Source of the DNA: a virus
Length of the DNA: 20,726 nt
IMG/VR virus record: IMGVR_UViG_3300046478_000014
Location: 1 to 20,726 of that record
Direction: 5' to 3' (one strand)
In this document: positions 1 to 8,944 of the stretch, piece by piece
How the letters are laid out: every line of letters starts with the position of its first letter
Numbering within the stretch: the first letter of the stretch is position 1
Notes under the pieces: generated by a model
What the model was told of the DNA's origin: nothing
Seen by the model: the letters and a program-made list of their open reading frames with translations, nothing else
Database searches by the model: none
Made by a program: the position numbers and the translations under genes

Positions 1-638
1 TTATCGCGTTCATTACTTAGAGAATTCCGCTGCTTTTTTAGATCTAATAATTCAGGTTTGTCTTTGGAATTGGGAAATTTAAGACCTTTTATTTGATCGT
101 CGATTTCTTTCAGCCTTTTACTGTATCGATTTAATACGCTGTCCATTTGTAATCGTAGTTGTTGTTGTACTTTAAAAGGATCGACTCCTGTAATCGCTTT
201 CACTATATTTGAGGCTTGATCAGGTGGTAAATCTGACTTGTAAACATCGCCAATCGTTTTATACATTGGGTTGTCTGGATTATCCGTTTGAAGCTTATCC
301 CCAAAAGAATACATAGCCTTTTTATCGGATGCTAATTGATCGCCTTTAGACTTCAATTCATTCGCCCTGGCATCGGCTAAATCTTTCTGGGATTTTTGAA
401 GATCATTAAGAGGTTGTTTTAACTTTAAAGCTTGCAAGAATGCGGCTTCTCGCGCCTTCGGATTTTTAATCCCTGTTAAATCTATGCCGTGAGCTTTTTT
501 GATGGCCTCATTTTCTTCAGCTAAATCTTTCGCTTCCTGTTTCTCTTTAAGTACTTCAGAGACACCTTGTCCGGCTGCTGTTCCTATAGCTCTTCCGAAG
601 TCTTCGCCAAATGATCGAACTTTTGGTATTACATGCAT
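1..638 (-). CDS. Putative virion/ejection protein, 3' end outside the window
   Basis: A long open frame begins with ATG at 638 (MHVIPKVRSFGEDFGR...) and stays open to base 1, so at least 212 residues are visible and the C-terminus is missing. It starts 2 bases after the stop of the upstream gene, so it belongs to the same leftward operon. Its N-terminus has a glycine/alanine-rich stretch (GRAIGTAAGQGVSE). After that it is charged and helical, with long Lys/Glu/Gln-rich runs that suggest coiled coil. No catalytic motif or membrane segment is evident. In short-tailed phages the end of the structural operon commonly encodes proteins ejected with the DNA. The position after the tail genes and the helical composition fit that role, but this is inference. 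The ribosome binding site is weak (AGGG about 7 bases before ATG), consistent with coupling to the gene before it. Confidence 0.75.
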   Translation of the reverse strand, partial: MHVIPKVRSFGEDFGRAIGTAAGQGVSEVLKEKQEAKDLAEENEAIKKAHGIDLTGIKNPKAREAAFLQALKLKQPLNDLQKSQKDLADARANELKSKGDQLASDKKAMYSFGDKLQTDNPDNPMYKTIGDVYKSDLPPDQASNIVKAITGVDPFKVQQQLRLQMDSVLNRYSKRLKEIDDQIKGLKFPNSKDKPELLDLKKQRNSLSNERD

Positions 639-639
639 A

Positions 640-1224
640 TTAAAACCCTAATAATCCTGTTATCCATGATTTTGCTCCTTTTCCTACTCCCTGACCTGCT
701 CCGCTTGCAAATGATGTAGCCGCTTCCTGCCACCAAGGTTTTTGTTTTTCTACAATATCGTAAGGCTTTTGTTGCAGTAGATCATTTCCATAACCTTGCA
801 GTTCTTTAATTGCTTGTGTTCTCATTCCCAAGCGATTGGCCTGTAATTTCTCTGCGAAGTCTGATGCTGCCTGATTCTGAGTATTCTGAAATCCGCTACT
901 ATGTCTTGAACCTAATGCGCCTTGACCGCCTCCGCCTTGACTAAACCTAGATGCTATACCACCTTGTACTCCGGAGAATTGCTTCAATGCAGGTGCTTCC
1001 AGTTCTTCAAATACAGATTGATCCCCCGCTGCGATGCGTCCCAAAAAGCTATCCGGCCCCAATTGTCCTATCAGTTGCTGCATTAACTGCATCATATCCG
1101 GAGTGAAATTTTGTACTGATTTATATCCTTTAGGTGGCTTTGGCGCAGACATCCCCGTATTTGTCATGCCTGCCCCTTGACCAGTGGGTGCCATACCTTT
1201 TCCGCCATACATTGAGCTTGACAT
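640..1224 (-). CDS. Conserved phage virion-associated protein (possible ejection protein)
   Basis: This 194-residue protein starts at ATG 1224, preceded by GAGG at good spacing. The N-terminal 30 residues are rich in Gly, Met, Ser and Pro and look disordered. The middle (about 40-150) is helical, with a Gly-rich patch (SQGGGGQGALGS) and a segment of the form SGFQNTQNQAASDFAEKLQANRLGM. The C-terminus ends in a small glycine-rich hydrophobic piece (SWITGLLGF). I recognise this arrangement, an acidic FEELEAPALKQF-type segment followed by the SGFQ/AEKL helix, from hypothetical proteins near the tail genes of podovirus-like phages. I know no assigned function. The short amphipathic C-terminus and its place before the next helical protein make a role in the ejected core or tail conceivable, but this is not shown. 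Confidence 0.8.
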   Translation of the reverse strand: MSSSMYGGKGMAPTGQGAGMTNTGMSAPKPPKGYKSVQNFTPDMMQLMQQLIGQLGPDSFLGRIAAGDQSVFEELEAPALKQFSGVQGGIASRFSQGGGGQGALGSRHSSGFQNTQNQAASDFAEKLQANRLGMRTQAIKELQGYGNDLLQQKPYDIVEKQKPWWQEAATSFASGAGQGVGKGAKSWITGLLGF

Positions 1225-1251
1225 TATTACCTCATATTAAAATTATCTTTA

Positions 1252-1725
1252 TTATATCGAAGATAGCCATTCTATGACAATTCTTCCCGATGAAAGCGCG
1301 GGTGCTCCGGCATCTTTGATGAAAATGATCTGAGTTTTGGTGATGTAGAAGGATATTTGGTTAGGGATTGGCCCTCCATTAGTACCGAAAATTAGTCCAT
1401 AATCATTTGTACCGTCTGTATATGTGCCAAATACCCTTGTACTTGACCCCAATCTAAAACCTGCCAATCCATTAATATTATGAGTGATTGCAGCAATTGA
1501 TGTGAATTCATAGACTTGTCTAAGGGTTTGTTGTTTATCATTTAGAAACCAATTTTCCCCCGTAATAGCAGGTCTGTTTAGTGGAAATAAACTAATGATA
1601 CGATTATTTACCACATTGGCGATATCAATATAAGCTTTATTGACTTCTACAGTAAGTTGGTGAAGTTCCTCAGGAAATTCTCTACTCGTTCTAAGATAGG
1701 CAACTGTATTCACTATATTGTTCAA
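1252..1725 (-). CDS. Conserved phage protein of unknown function, structural region
   Basis: The frame is open from an ATG at 1830, but that start lies deep inside the upstream tail gene and its first residues look unrelated to the rest. I prefer the TTG at 1725, 8 bases after the upstream stop and preceded by AGGT, giving about 157 residues. The segments VAYLRTSREFPEE, NKAYIDIANVVNNR, ENWFL and VFGTYTDGTNDYGLIFG, and the end IVIEWLSSI, are typical of a widespread small phage protein encoded just after the tail nozzle/stabilisation gene. The C-terminal half is predicted beta-rich. No function is established that I know of; the position suggests a virion component. The start codon is the uncertain part. 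Confidence 0.8.
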   Translation of the reverse strand: MNNIVNTVAYLRTSREFPEELHQLTVEVNKAYIDIANVVNNRIISLFPLNRPAITGENWFLNDKQQTLRQVYEFTSIAAITHNINGLAGFRLGSSTRVFGTYTDGTNDYGLIFGTNGGPIPNQISFYITKTQIIFIKDAGAPALSSGRIVIEWLSSI

Positions 1726-1732
1726 GATATAC

Positions 1733-4700
1733 CTAGCAAAGTAATTGTGAAGGTTGAACGTCCAAAATAATACTATGCAGCTCAATTTCTGCGAATCCAT
1801 TGATTCCCGAAACGGCAACAGCCGTTCCATCTGATATATAGGCCATGAATCCTGATGAATCTACATCGATACTGACAGTGGTATCCGTAGAGTCGGTCAC
1901 TTGGTAGTAATTGCCATTTAATTCAGTCATTCCAACCACGCCATTAATCAAAATGAGTTGGCCGATCTCCAAGGTTGACACAATGCTTAGAACAGCCGGA
2001 TTAGCCTGTGTTACCATTGTGATAGCGAATAATACACCTATTGACTCTAAATCCCTCATTTGATCATCAGAAATAGTAAATCCAATTTGTATAGTGTCGC
2101 CTATTAAGGAAGTGTTTTTTCTATGCCATATCTGAGCTTGTTGCGCAGCAGTAGGAGTCTGCAAATTGATATTAGCAGGAGTAAGACCTAAGTTGGTACT
2201 TTCAGGGCATGTGTAAAGAACAGTTGAATATATCAGAGAGTTATTTATAGATCCTGGAGTTGGGACTATATTTCCTTGATTATATGCATTAGCTGAATTT
2301 TGACTTAAAAATATCAAAAGTGTAATTTGTGAATTACTTGTCCTGCTTAAAAGATATTGCTGAGGCCCTAAACGTGTTTTTCTTGCCATATCCCAAGCTA
2401 CAGGAAATTGTTTGGTTTGTATTTGAGGCACATACATCTTTGTAATTAATCCACCGCCAAAATAAGTGGCAGAGCCAAGCATAGGGTCAGGATTCAATTG
2501 AAATGTATTCTGAGTTAAATTAGATACTGAGAATATCTCACCATTTACAAAAGTGTCTACCGTTCCGATCGTGCCATTAATTATAATATAGTCGCCATCC
2601 GTCAAATTATGATCAGGAGATGTGACTATGTTTGATGCGCCTGAAAAACCTGTGATATAAAGAGAAGTAGCCTCGCCCGTTCCTTCATCCCTGAATACAA
2701 TAAAACCCTGTTGATTACCTGCTAAAACTTCTTGTTGTAATAATGTCGAATTGCCATCATCCCAAGGGTCGTTCCATTCATCCCATGTAGGATAAACCAA
2801 CCCTACAGTATTCCATGTAAATCCTGTCTGTCTTCTAAATGACCCATATGTAGTATAGGATTCATTGAATATTGCCCAAGAATTATCTCGATAATTATAT
2901 AAAAGCGTTTGATTAGGATAACGTTGAAATGATTCGCTTTCTCCATTAGGATATGTAAAATAGACCCACTCGTTAATAAAGTCTCTACTAGCACAAAAAC
3001 GTTCATTTCCGTTCGATGTTAAATTGATTTCAAAAACCTGGTCGGGTATTTCCAAGTCAATCCTCTGAGATTGTGTCTGGCTTGTTATTGTATAACCTCT
3101 AGTACCTCTTGCAAGCACGCCCTGATCCATATTTATAATAGAGAATGTACTTGCGTCACCTAATTCAGAGTTAATAATGTAGAAATTGAAAGGCACAAGA
3201 TCATTTCCACTATAAACTAAACGAACTTTCAAAAAACTTAAACCAATGATAAGAACATCTTCATTAGATGAACACGTTGTTATCGGTTGTGAAACACCTA
3301 CACTTTCATATCCTCCAAAACCTGTAGAGTCTTCGAAGTAGGCTGGGCTTGTCGCTGTTAGGTTAACCGGTACTAAAAGTGGATAAAATTCATTACTTGA
3401 CGAAGTAGGACTATCAATAGTTGCTGTAGGAGTGTTAGTATAAGAGGTTGTGTAATAAGGCGTGCCATTTTGACTATAAATTACGGTATCTTGAAGATAG
3501 AAAATACCACCTCCGGAATTTTCAACCACCGGTCCTATAAAAAGCAGTCTGTCTTTGAAAGGAACGATCATTCTAGCCCCTACCAAATAATATTGGGCTT
3601 CCGGTAAGTCTGCTATCGAGAATATAGACTGTGACAAAGGAGGTGCAAAATTAACCCATCCATGACCTGGAATCAACGTTGGAGTCATTGCATTTCCACT
3701 AGTAGGATCACCATCATAAAATCTAAGACAATCAATCGTTGTATTAGATCTATTTGTCAAATATTGGGCGATTCCTACAAATGCTCCTGCGCTGCCTCCT
3801 GCAATGGTTGCTTTTGGAAAAACTACAACTACCGTATTTGCGCTTGGAACTGCTGAAACATATCCCGTTAAAAAGTTAATTCCCGTGGTAGATGTCGGAA
3901 CTTCATTTATGAATAAGAAGTCACCCACAACTAAACCATGAGCAGTTATAGTTAATGTCACATTGGTTGGACTATTTACGACAATTACTGTAATTACTTT
4001 ATATTGCATTCCTATGTTGGTTATACTGAAAGGTACTTGTATGCCGTTTGTCGCCCATAATGCGCCCTGATAGTTAACCGTCCAAAATTGTTGATAGTCC
4101 TGTCCATTCCAAGTGGTTGGTGTTGCATTTGCCTTTTGTACATATGCTGTTGTTCCATCTGTATAAGTACCTGTAGGTGGATTCTTATAAAAACTCACAT
4201 CGTATATAGGGTATGGACTTGCTGTAGTGATATTGTAAGAATAAACATCATCGAATGCTAATGTACCTGGAAACTGTGTGGGTATTAATTCTAAATCTTC
4301 AATTCCCAAAACGGGCAGGTCGGGATAATAAAGAAACATTGCTGTTATAGAATCGGATGCCCCTCCGATTATTGTAATCGCACCGGTAGCATAATTTATA
4401 GTTCCGGTACCCAGAGGAGACCCTTGCAATGTGCCGTCTTCGTTTAAATCTGTATAAGTATTACCTGCTGTAGTATCCATAATGGTGACACTGCCAGGTT
4501 CTATATTTCCATTAACTTGGAGTCCAAATCCTGTAAGTAAATTTGCAGCGTCTGCAACCAAACTAATTGATGCTGTTGATGAATAAGAAATAGATGTTGA
4601 ATTGAAATAACGTTGGAGTCTACCTAATAAGGCAGTTCCGCGCTTTCTCTTTATTCTACCTCTCCACTGATAAGCATTAATAAGAGTAGGAAAAGAGTCG

Positions 4701-4774
4701 TTGTCAATAACAAAAGGGGTTCTATCAAGTCTCAATCCTTTGTTTATAGGGCCTATAACAATCTTTTCGCCCAT
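1733..4774 (-). CDS. Tail nozzle / stabilisation-like structural protein with FCCH-like modules
   Basis: At 1013 residues this is the largest gene here. It starts at ATG 4774, directly after the upstream stop, with AGGA 6 bases before. The N-terminus (IGPINKGLRLDRTPFVID, then LINAYQWRGRIKRKRGT) has the layout of phage tail nozzle or DNA-stabilisation proteins: short start, conserved turn, Arg-rich strand. The rest is beta-rich, with many Gly/Thr/Ser/Tyr. Three modules resemble the FCCH beta domain often predicted in phage tail proteins: near residues 265-320 (ITAHGLVVGDFLFINEVP), near 700-760 (SPDHNLTDGDYIIINGTIG) and near 920-985 (LILINGVVGMTELNG). Aromatic strands such as DEWNDPWDDGNST lie between them. 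The likely role is part of the short tail that closes the DNA channel, inferred from size, composition and position. A large baseplate or fibre-like protein cannot be excluded. Confidence 0.85.
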   Translation of the reverse strand: MGEKIVIGPINKGLRLDRTPFVIDNDSFPTLINAYQWRGRIKRKRGTALLGRLQRYFNSTSISYSSTASISLVADAANLLTGFGLQVNGNIEPGSVTIMDTTAGNTYTDLNEDGTLQGSPLGTGTINYATGAITIIGGASDSITAMFLYYPDLPVLGIEDLELIPTQFPGTLAFDDVYSYNITTASPYPIYDVSFYKNPPTGTYTDGTTAYVQKANATPTTWNGQDYQQFWTVNYQGALWATNGIQVPFSITNIGMQYKVITVIVVNSPTNVTLTITAHGLVVGDFLFINEVPTSTTGINFLTGYVSAVPSANTVVVVFPKATIAGGSAGAFVGIAQYLTNRSNTTIDCLRFYDGDPTSGNAMTPTLIPGHGWVNFAPPLSQSIFSIADLPEAQYYLVGARMIVPFKDRLLFIGPVVENSGGGIFYLQDTVIYSQNGTPYYTTSYTNTPTATIDSPTSSSNEFYPLLVPVNLTATSPAYFEDSTGFGGYESVGVSQPITTCSSNEDVLIIGLSFLKVRLVYSGNDLVPFNFYIINSELGDASTFSIINMDQGVLARGTRGYTITSQTQSQRIDLEIPDQVFEINLTSNGNERFCASRDFINEWVYFTYPNGESESFQRYPNQTLLYNYRDNSWAIFNESYTTYGSFRRQTGFTWNTVGLVYPTWDEWNDPWDDGNSTLLQQEVLAGNQQGFIVFRDEGTGEATSLYITGFSGASNIVTSPDHNLTDGDYIIINGTIGTVDTFVNGEIFSVSNLTQNTFQLNPDPMLGSATYFGGGLITKMYVPQIQTKQFPVAWDMARKTRLGPQQYLLSRTSNSQITLLIFLSQNSANAYNQGNIVPTPGSINNSLIYSTVLYTCPESTNLGLTPANINLQTPTAAQQAQIWHRKNTSLIGDTIQIGFTISDDQMRDLESIGVLFAITMVTQANPAVLSIVSTLEIGQLILINGVVGMTELNGNYYQVTDSTDTTVSIDVDSSGFMAYISDGTAVAVSGINGFAEIELHSIILDVQPSQLLC

Positions 4775-5410
4775 TTAATTTCCTATGGCTATCCAATAAA
4801 AACCCGTATAAGACCCTGAATTGTTAGTAGAAAAATCCCAACTAAACGAAGGTGTAGGACTCGAAGAAGAAATAGACGCTGAATTAATAGTAGCACTGGC
4901 GGCATTCGTGCTTGAAGGTCTTGTTCCAGTCCAAAAAGGAGTTGGGATAACAACAAAACATCCATGAGGAAAAGGAATAGAAAAAGATGTTGTTCCTGCT
5001 GCCTTTCCGGACGAAAAACTTCCGGATGTTGGAGTACTATTGATTCCCCATTGTAGCAACACTCCTCCTATCGCTTGCCATCCGGTAAGTGATGAATTGT
5101 CACCTGTTAACTGTGAAATCCCTCCATTGGGTGATCTAAAACAAAGCTGACCATCTGTTCCGGAGCCAAAACGTGGAAGTCTTACATAAGTTTGACCAAA
5201 TCCAGGAGGCCCAGGAATATTTGCAGGATCGGTGCTTTGAATAGGTTGATGGATAATAGTGTGATAACCTCCATTATTTACCTCGAATCCAAAATGATCG
5301 ACAGCTATAATTCCTGCTGTACTATTAGTATTTTCAGTCATAAAAGGTCTATCAGCAGATGGATTATCCGTTCCTGCCGGAATATCTAAATTATAAGAAA
5401 ATAGAGTCAT
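4775..5410 (-). CDS. Tail fibre protein with gp53-like C-terminal domain
   Basis: This 211-residue protein begins at ATG 5410, overlapping the upstream stop in an ATGA. The N-terminal 70 residues are polar, with a Gly/Pro turn (IPGPPGFGQTY). A middle repeat-like strand follows (GSGTDGQLCFRSPNGG), as in fibre proteins that display short beta hairpins. The C-terminal region from about 110 onward (GVLLQWGINS..., SFSIPFPHGCFVVIP, ending GFYWIAIGN) has the order of elements of the small C-terminal domain of gp53-like tail fibres, where a closing WIAIG strand is characteristic. The expected role is host surface recognition or a trimeric fibre tip. Family assignment of the C-terminus is fairly firm; the receptor is unknown. 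It sits between connector and nozzle genes, so it is probably virion-bound. Confidence 0.85.
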   Translation of the reverse strand: MTLFSYNLDIPAGTDNPSADRPFMTENTNSTAGIIAVDHFGFEVNNGGYHTIIHQPIQSTDPANIPGPPGFGQTYVRLPRFGSGTDGQLCFRSPNGGISQLTGDNSSLTGWQAIGGVLLQWGINSTPTSGSFSSGKAAGTTSFSIPFPHGCFVVIPTPFWTGTRPSSTNAASATINSASISSSSPTPSFSWDFSTNNSGSYTGFYWIAIGN

Positions 5411-6654
5411 AAAGTGCCTCCTCCGCTATTGTTAAACCCTTGCTGTCCTTGGTTAATTCCTGCGCTATAGATTGTTTGAGTTCTATTGCTTGTCCAGGTG
5501 CGTTGCGATCGTTTCCAGACAAGTAATTCTTGTTCTTTGAATAGAGGTTCATAGAATGCGAATTGTTCAATATCGCCGGTGTCTGAAAGGATTTTCCTAG
5601 CAGCTCCTCTGGCTATGTATTCGCACATGTAAGCAAATTGAATGGATTGACTTTGATTAAAAAAAGCTGCCGGCGTCAGATATGCATCTAATTCAACTAA
5701 ATATTGTCTGTCGCAACAACTTCGAAGAGTGATTACATTATTATAATATAAAATACTTCTAGGTAGTCCGCATTCAAAGTAGAAACATTGTCCATTGATT
5801 TGAGCCCCTCCAGGTACAATGGAAGGGAAATATACATTTTCCGCTATTCCCGTCAGATAATTTATTGTATTTTGAGCCGTACTGTAAACAGGTAATGGCC
5901 CCCCTAATGCCATACTGCCATACGGAGCTTGCCCCATAGACATAAGAAGACCGTAATTTGACTGATTATTAACTCCGTCATATAAAAATTGTCCTGAATC
6001 TGAAACCACAATGTTATTTCCATAAGCATCGGTGGACGTAAAATACACTTGAGGAATGATACTTGTAGTCGGTATGGCAGGGTTTATAGACGCTGCAAAA
6101 ATTGGGTCTTGAAAACCTCCTCCAGGAAGAGGGGTATAAGCATTAGCGATAACGCCCGTTAAATCTACGTGACCTCTTAAGATGTACTGAAAAGGTGGAT
6201 TTAAAGGTGATAGGTTGTTAGGGGAAATGGGAAACTGTAAAGTATAGGGACCATTCGAACCATTTCCTATCCCGACAACATTGCTTTGCTGAACAATATT
6301 TGGCCATATATTGAAAAAAGACTCTTTTTGAGTCTGCAGGGGAACTTCAACGCCATTTATATATGCAGGAGGAATAAACCCTTGATAAACGGGATAATAG
6401 GAAATATCCTGAGAAGCCGGAACGTTTGGCGTTTCTGATTGAAAAGCGTACAACGGCATGTTGTATTCGACAATTCCAGGTTGAGTTTGAAACTGATATT
6501 TCGTTTTCAAGTCAAACAACTGCATTCTTGCATCCACATCCATAATCCAAAAACGATTGATATAATCAATGATGAGAACGTCTGTGATATCAGTATTTGA
6601 CGGACTTTTGATTATTCTTCGGATATATGTAATGATGTCGGAAAGCATATTCAT
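5407..6654 (-). CDS. Putative head-to-tail connector or tail adaptor protein
   Basis: 415 residues from ATG 6654, overlapping the upstream TAA by one base (TAATG) and overlapping the downstream ATG by four. The first 60 residues are helical (LSDIITYIRRIIKSPSNTDI, then DVLIIDYINRFWIMD), which matches how adaptor or tail tubular proteins of short-tailed phages start. The rest alternates beta-rich Pro/Tyr/Gly segments with a helical part near 330-380 (YMCEYIARGAARKILSDTGD). No signal peptide or membrane helix is seen. Position between a small virion protein and the tail fibre suggests it joins the head to the tail. I do not recognise a precise family, so the function is inference from context and N-terminal architecture. 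Confidence 0.75.
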   Translation of the reverse strand: MNMLSDIITYIRRIIKSPSNTDITDVLIIDYINRFWIMDVDARMQLFDLKTKYQFQTQPGIVEYNMPLYAFQSETPNVPASQDISYYPVYQGFIPPAYINGVEVPLQTQKESFFNIWPNIVQQSNVVGIGNGSNGPYTLQFPISPNNLSPLNPPFQYILRGHVDLTGVIANAYTPLPGGGFQDPIFAASINPAIPTTSIIPQVYFTSTDAYGNNIVVSDSGQFLYDGVNNQSNYGLLMSMGQAPYGSMALGGPLPVYSTAQNTINYLTGIAENVYFPSIVPGGAQINGQCFYFECGLPRSILYYNNVITLRSCCDRQYLVELDAYLTPAAFFNQSQSIQFAYMCEYIARGAARKILSDTGDIEQFAFYEPLFKEQELLVWKRSQRTWTSNRTQTIYSAGINQGQQGFNNSGGGTL

Positions 6655-7241
6655 TAGACGCTTATAGCTCCCATGAATATAGATTTCCTTGTCGATACGG
6701 GAAGAGCATCAAGTCTTTGAATCTTTGTATCTACAGCAAGAGCACCATAATATTGACCTATACCATCTGAACCGGTACCTGTAGATTGCTGCATTACTAG
6801 TCTCGAATACGATTTGCGTTTTATCTGTTCAGCCAGGAATCTTGGACCCCAAACCATCTTATTAACAGGAACCCTCCAATATTGAGCCGGAACGCCTGCA
6901 TATGGCTTTGTCCATATCTCAATTCCTTCACCGATTATTTCCTTATGTTCTGCAATAAATTGGACGTATTCTTTATCGAAGTTGTATGCATCCCTGAATT
7001 TCTCATTAAACTTGTCTGAACATCCGATAGTTCTTTCAGGTTTTAAATAGATATCTTTTGATTTTGATATGTCGTTTTGTGAAATTTTTGTTTGCGGTTC
7101 AATATCTTGTTTTGGAGCCGCATTCATTCTGTCTAGCGTCAACTGTTTTACATTGGCATCAAATGCATCGAACTGTTCGGCTACTTTTGTTAATTCTTTT
7201 TCGCCTTCACTATTAATTTTTGGCTTAGGAGTTGTGGTCAT
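6654..7241 (-). CDS. Conserved phage structural-region protein, unknown function
   Basis: 195 residues from ATG 7241, preceded by the AGGTG ribosome binding site used by several genes here. The N-terminal 60 residues are charged, helical and probably partly disordered (KPKINSEGEKELTKVAEQFDAF). The C-terminal part is folded, with aromatic and basic motifs (EGIEIWTKPYAGVPAQYWRVPVN, then MVWGPRFLAEQIKRKSYSRL). A Gly/Thr loop (STGTGSDGIGQYYG) precedes the last segment. I do not recognise an enzyme. The basic, aromatic C-terminal domain with a flexible head suggests a minor virion or assembly protein in the head-tail joining set, as its neighbours do. One-base overlap with the next gene shows coupling. 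Confidence 0.75.
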   Translation of the reverse strand: MTTTPKPKINSEGEKELTKVAEQFDAFDANVKQLTLDRMNAAPKQDIEPQTKISQNDISKSKDIYLKPERTIGCSDKFNEKFRDAYNFDKEYVQFIAEHKEIIGEGIEIWTKPYAGVPAQYWRVPVNKMVWGPRFLAEQIKRKSYSRLVMQQSTGTGSDGIGQYYGALAVDTKIQRLDALPVSTRKSIFMGAISV

Positions 7242-7265
7242 AAAACACCTATATGGGTTGTTTTG

Positions 7266-7682
7266 TTAATTTGGTGAAATGTCAATAAAGCTTCCCGGGA
7301 TGAATGTTTGCGTAATACTTCCATTACTATTCAAAGTGCCTGTATTCACATCACCCACGGCTAAAATTTGAGGTTGTGTAGTAGCTGTAGAAGTAATAAA
7401 AAGATCGACATTTTGCGAAGAATCAATATCTAATTCGACTTGATTAGTGCTTGGAAGGGATATCACGTACCCCTCTTGTTCATTAAGCTGTCGGCATCCA
7501 AATAAAGGAGGGATAATCAAACGGCATAACTGGCCAATCGAGTAATCAAGGTTAACTGTGGTTGTGATAATGGTTGTCTGACCTAGCAAAACATCCGAAA
7601 TAAAGAAAAACCTAGGCGCATAGTACTGAGGATTGATTGGAGGGTTTTGATAAGGAGGTGTAGGAAAAGAAACAACTGACAT
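7266..7682 (-). CDS. Small beta-rich virion protein (FCCH-like fold suspected)
   Basis: The frame is open from a GTG at 7721, but the better start is ATG 7682 (MSVVSFPTPPYQ), preceded by AAGG with the same spacing and context (AAGGTTTCTCATG) as the capsid gene (AAGGTTTGTCATG). This gives 138 residues. The sequence is beta-rich: ITTTVNLDYSIGQLCRLIIPP, GCRQLNEQEGYVISLPSTNQVELDIDSS. This order (strand, entry loop, ligand-like loop, TVELDIDSS strand) is like the FCCH-like modules of the two larger structural genes nearby. The segment AVGDVNTG near the C-terminus recurs as PVGDVNTG in the 387-aa protein. It is probably a virion decoration or tail component. A hairpin at 7690-7724 lies just upstream of the ribosome binding site. 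Confidence 0.75.
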   Translation of the reverse strand: MSVVSFPTPPYQNPPINPQYYAPRFFFISDVLLGQTTIITTTVNLDYSIGQLCRLIIPPLFGCRQLNEQEGYVISLPSTNQVELDIDSSQNVDLFITSTATTQPQILAVGDVNTGTLNSNGSITQTFIPGSFIDISPN

Positions 7683-7689
7683 GAGAAAC

Positions 7690-7724
7690 CTTGTGGTTAA
7701 GGATGCAAAGTCCGTAACCACAAG
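7690..7724 (-). promoter_or_regulatory. Intergenic hairpin overlapping a ribosome binding site
   Basis: A perfect 10-bp stem (CTTGTGGTTA at 7690-7699 with TAACCACAAG at 7715-7724) encloses a 15-base loop. On the minus strand the 3' arm ends in CCACAAG and runs directly into the AAGG that serves the ATG at 7682. Folding would therefore hide part of the ribosome binding site. No T-run follows, so this is not a standard terminator. Confidence 0.5.
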
Positions 7725-7770
7725 AATGACAAAATAAAATTATAAATACAATGTTAAATTAAACATTTAA

Positions 7771-8934
7771 TTATGTATTTATGTCCGACATATACGCTCT
7801 CCAATAGATTACATCAGCAACCGTGCCGGAAATGGCACTTCCGATAATAAATCCTTGGAAAGTAGCATTTATGTATGCTCCTTGTATTGCAGGCCCGTTA
7901 ATAGTATTAACCGGAACGGTAATACTTCCGGAAAATCCATTATAAACTTGAGGAGATGGATACAATTGAGAACCCGCAGAAATCTGCAATCCTCCTGTAT
8001 TTACATCACCCACAGGAACGACTATTGGGAATAGCAATCCTGGGAAGTTTATAAACGGCTGATTCGCGTTATACGCTGTGAAGGCTGAGGAATTAATATT
8101 CACAATAAAAGTTGTGCTATTAGTCACAGAGACTACATAACCATAAATTGGCGAACCTGGGATAATAACATTAGGCAATTCATTTAACTGGGATGTTCCC
8201 CATATTGTAGGAATATGGAAACCAACTTCTTGACCTACAACAACATTGCTTGGAGCGGTTGTTTGGATAGTAGTAGTTGTCCCCAAAGTAATTGCGCTAA
8301 TTATTGCCTGACCTGGTGCATACAACGCCGGATACAACACCTGCTTAAAGGAAGCCAGAGTATTCAAACCACCGGTTGCAATGGCCGTGTAATTTGAAGT
8401 ACTTGTATTCCAGTTTATTGTGAACGTAGTTGTTGAAGGCACTGTAGCGACCACAAAAGGGATGCCGGCAATTTGCTGCATACCGGTAGTTGCTGTCTGA
8501 TACAGATTAGAAAACACAACAACCTGACCAACAATTAAACCGTGAGCTGCTGTGGTCGTTACTAATGGAGCTGTAGCATTTTTTGAAATGCTTCCCGACG
8601 CCCCAAGAAATACAGTAGGCCCATATTGCAAAGCCAAACCTGCTTTGATAGTGGTAAATCCTGTACCTGCTGTATTTCCGGTTGTACTTCCCGTTCCTCC
8701 TAAAGCATCAATAAAAGATGTCAAATCTGATGTTGCACTTGTAGTAGTGGTAAGAAATGCGGCACCTTGGCCCATATCAGTCTCCCACCATGCCCGTGAA
8801 ACACCACTGTTAGTAGCTGCAAGCCTAGTTTTATTGCTAATTTCAATATAATTAGGAATAAAAGGCAAAACAACTGGTGTCGCCCCTCCTGTAGAGGGTA
8901 CATTACCGCTTGCTAGTCTAGAATATTCAGCCAT
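7771..8934 (-). CDS. Structural protein following the capsid, beta-rich with FCCH-like modules
   Basis: 387 residues from ATG 8934, with a near-perfect AAGGAGG five bases upstream that overlaps the end of the capsid gene. The N-terminus (MAEYSRLASGNVPSTGGAT, then VVLPFIPNYIEISN) looks like a virion surface or decoration protein that starts with a short beta strand. The rest is rich in Thr, Gly, Ser and Val. Two FCCH-like stretches are visible, near 130-175 (TTTAAHGLIVGQVVVFSN) and near 215-275 (SNVVVGQEVGFHIP, ending TTFIVNINSSAFTAY). PVGDVNTGG near 310 is shared with the next gene. The strong ribosome binding site implies high expression, fitting a head decoration or major tail protein. It has no recognised catalytic motif. 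The role is inferred from position, length and composition. Confidence 0.8.
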   Translation of the reverse strand: MAEYSRLASGNVPSTGGATPVVLPFIPNYIEISNKTRLAATNSGVSRAWWETDMGQGAAFLTTTTSATSDLTSFIDALGGTGSTTGNTAGTGFTTIKAGLALQYGPTVFLGASGSISKNATAPLVTTTAAHGLIVGQVVVFSNLYQTATTGMQQIAGIPFVVATVPSTTTFTINWNTSTSNYTAIATGGLNTLASFKQVLYPALYAPGQAIISAITLGTTTTIQTTAPSNVVVGQEVGFHIPTIWGTSQLNELPNVIIPGSPIYGYVVSVTNSTTFIVNINSSAFTAYNANQPFINFPGLLFPIVVPVGDVNTGGLQISAGSQLYPSPQVYNGFSGSITVPVNTINGPAIQGAYINATFQGFIIGSAISGTVADVIYWRAYMSDINT

Positions 8935-8944
8935 AATGTCCTCC

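Noticed and set aside
8552-8851. Plus-strand frames of 60-100 codons in tail and portal genes
   Set aside because: They are shadows of firmly identified minus-strand genes and lack ribosome binding sites. The same holds for those at 14896 and 16357.
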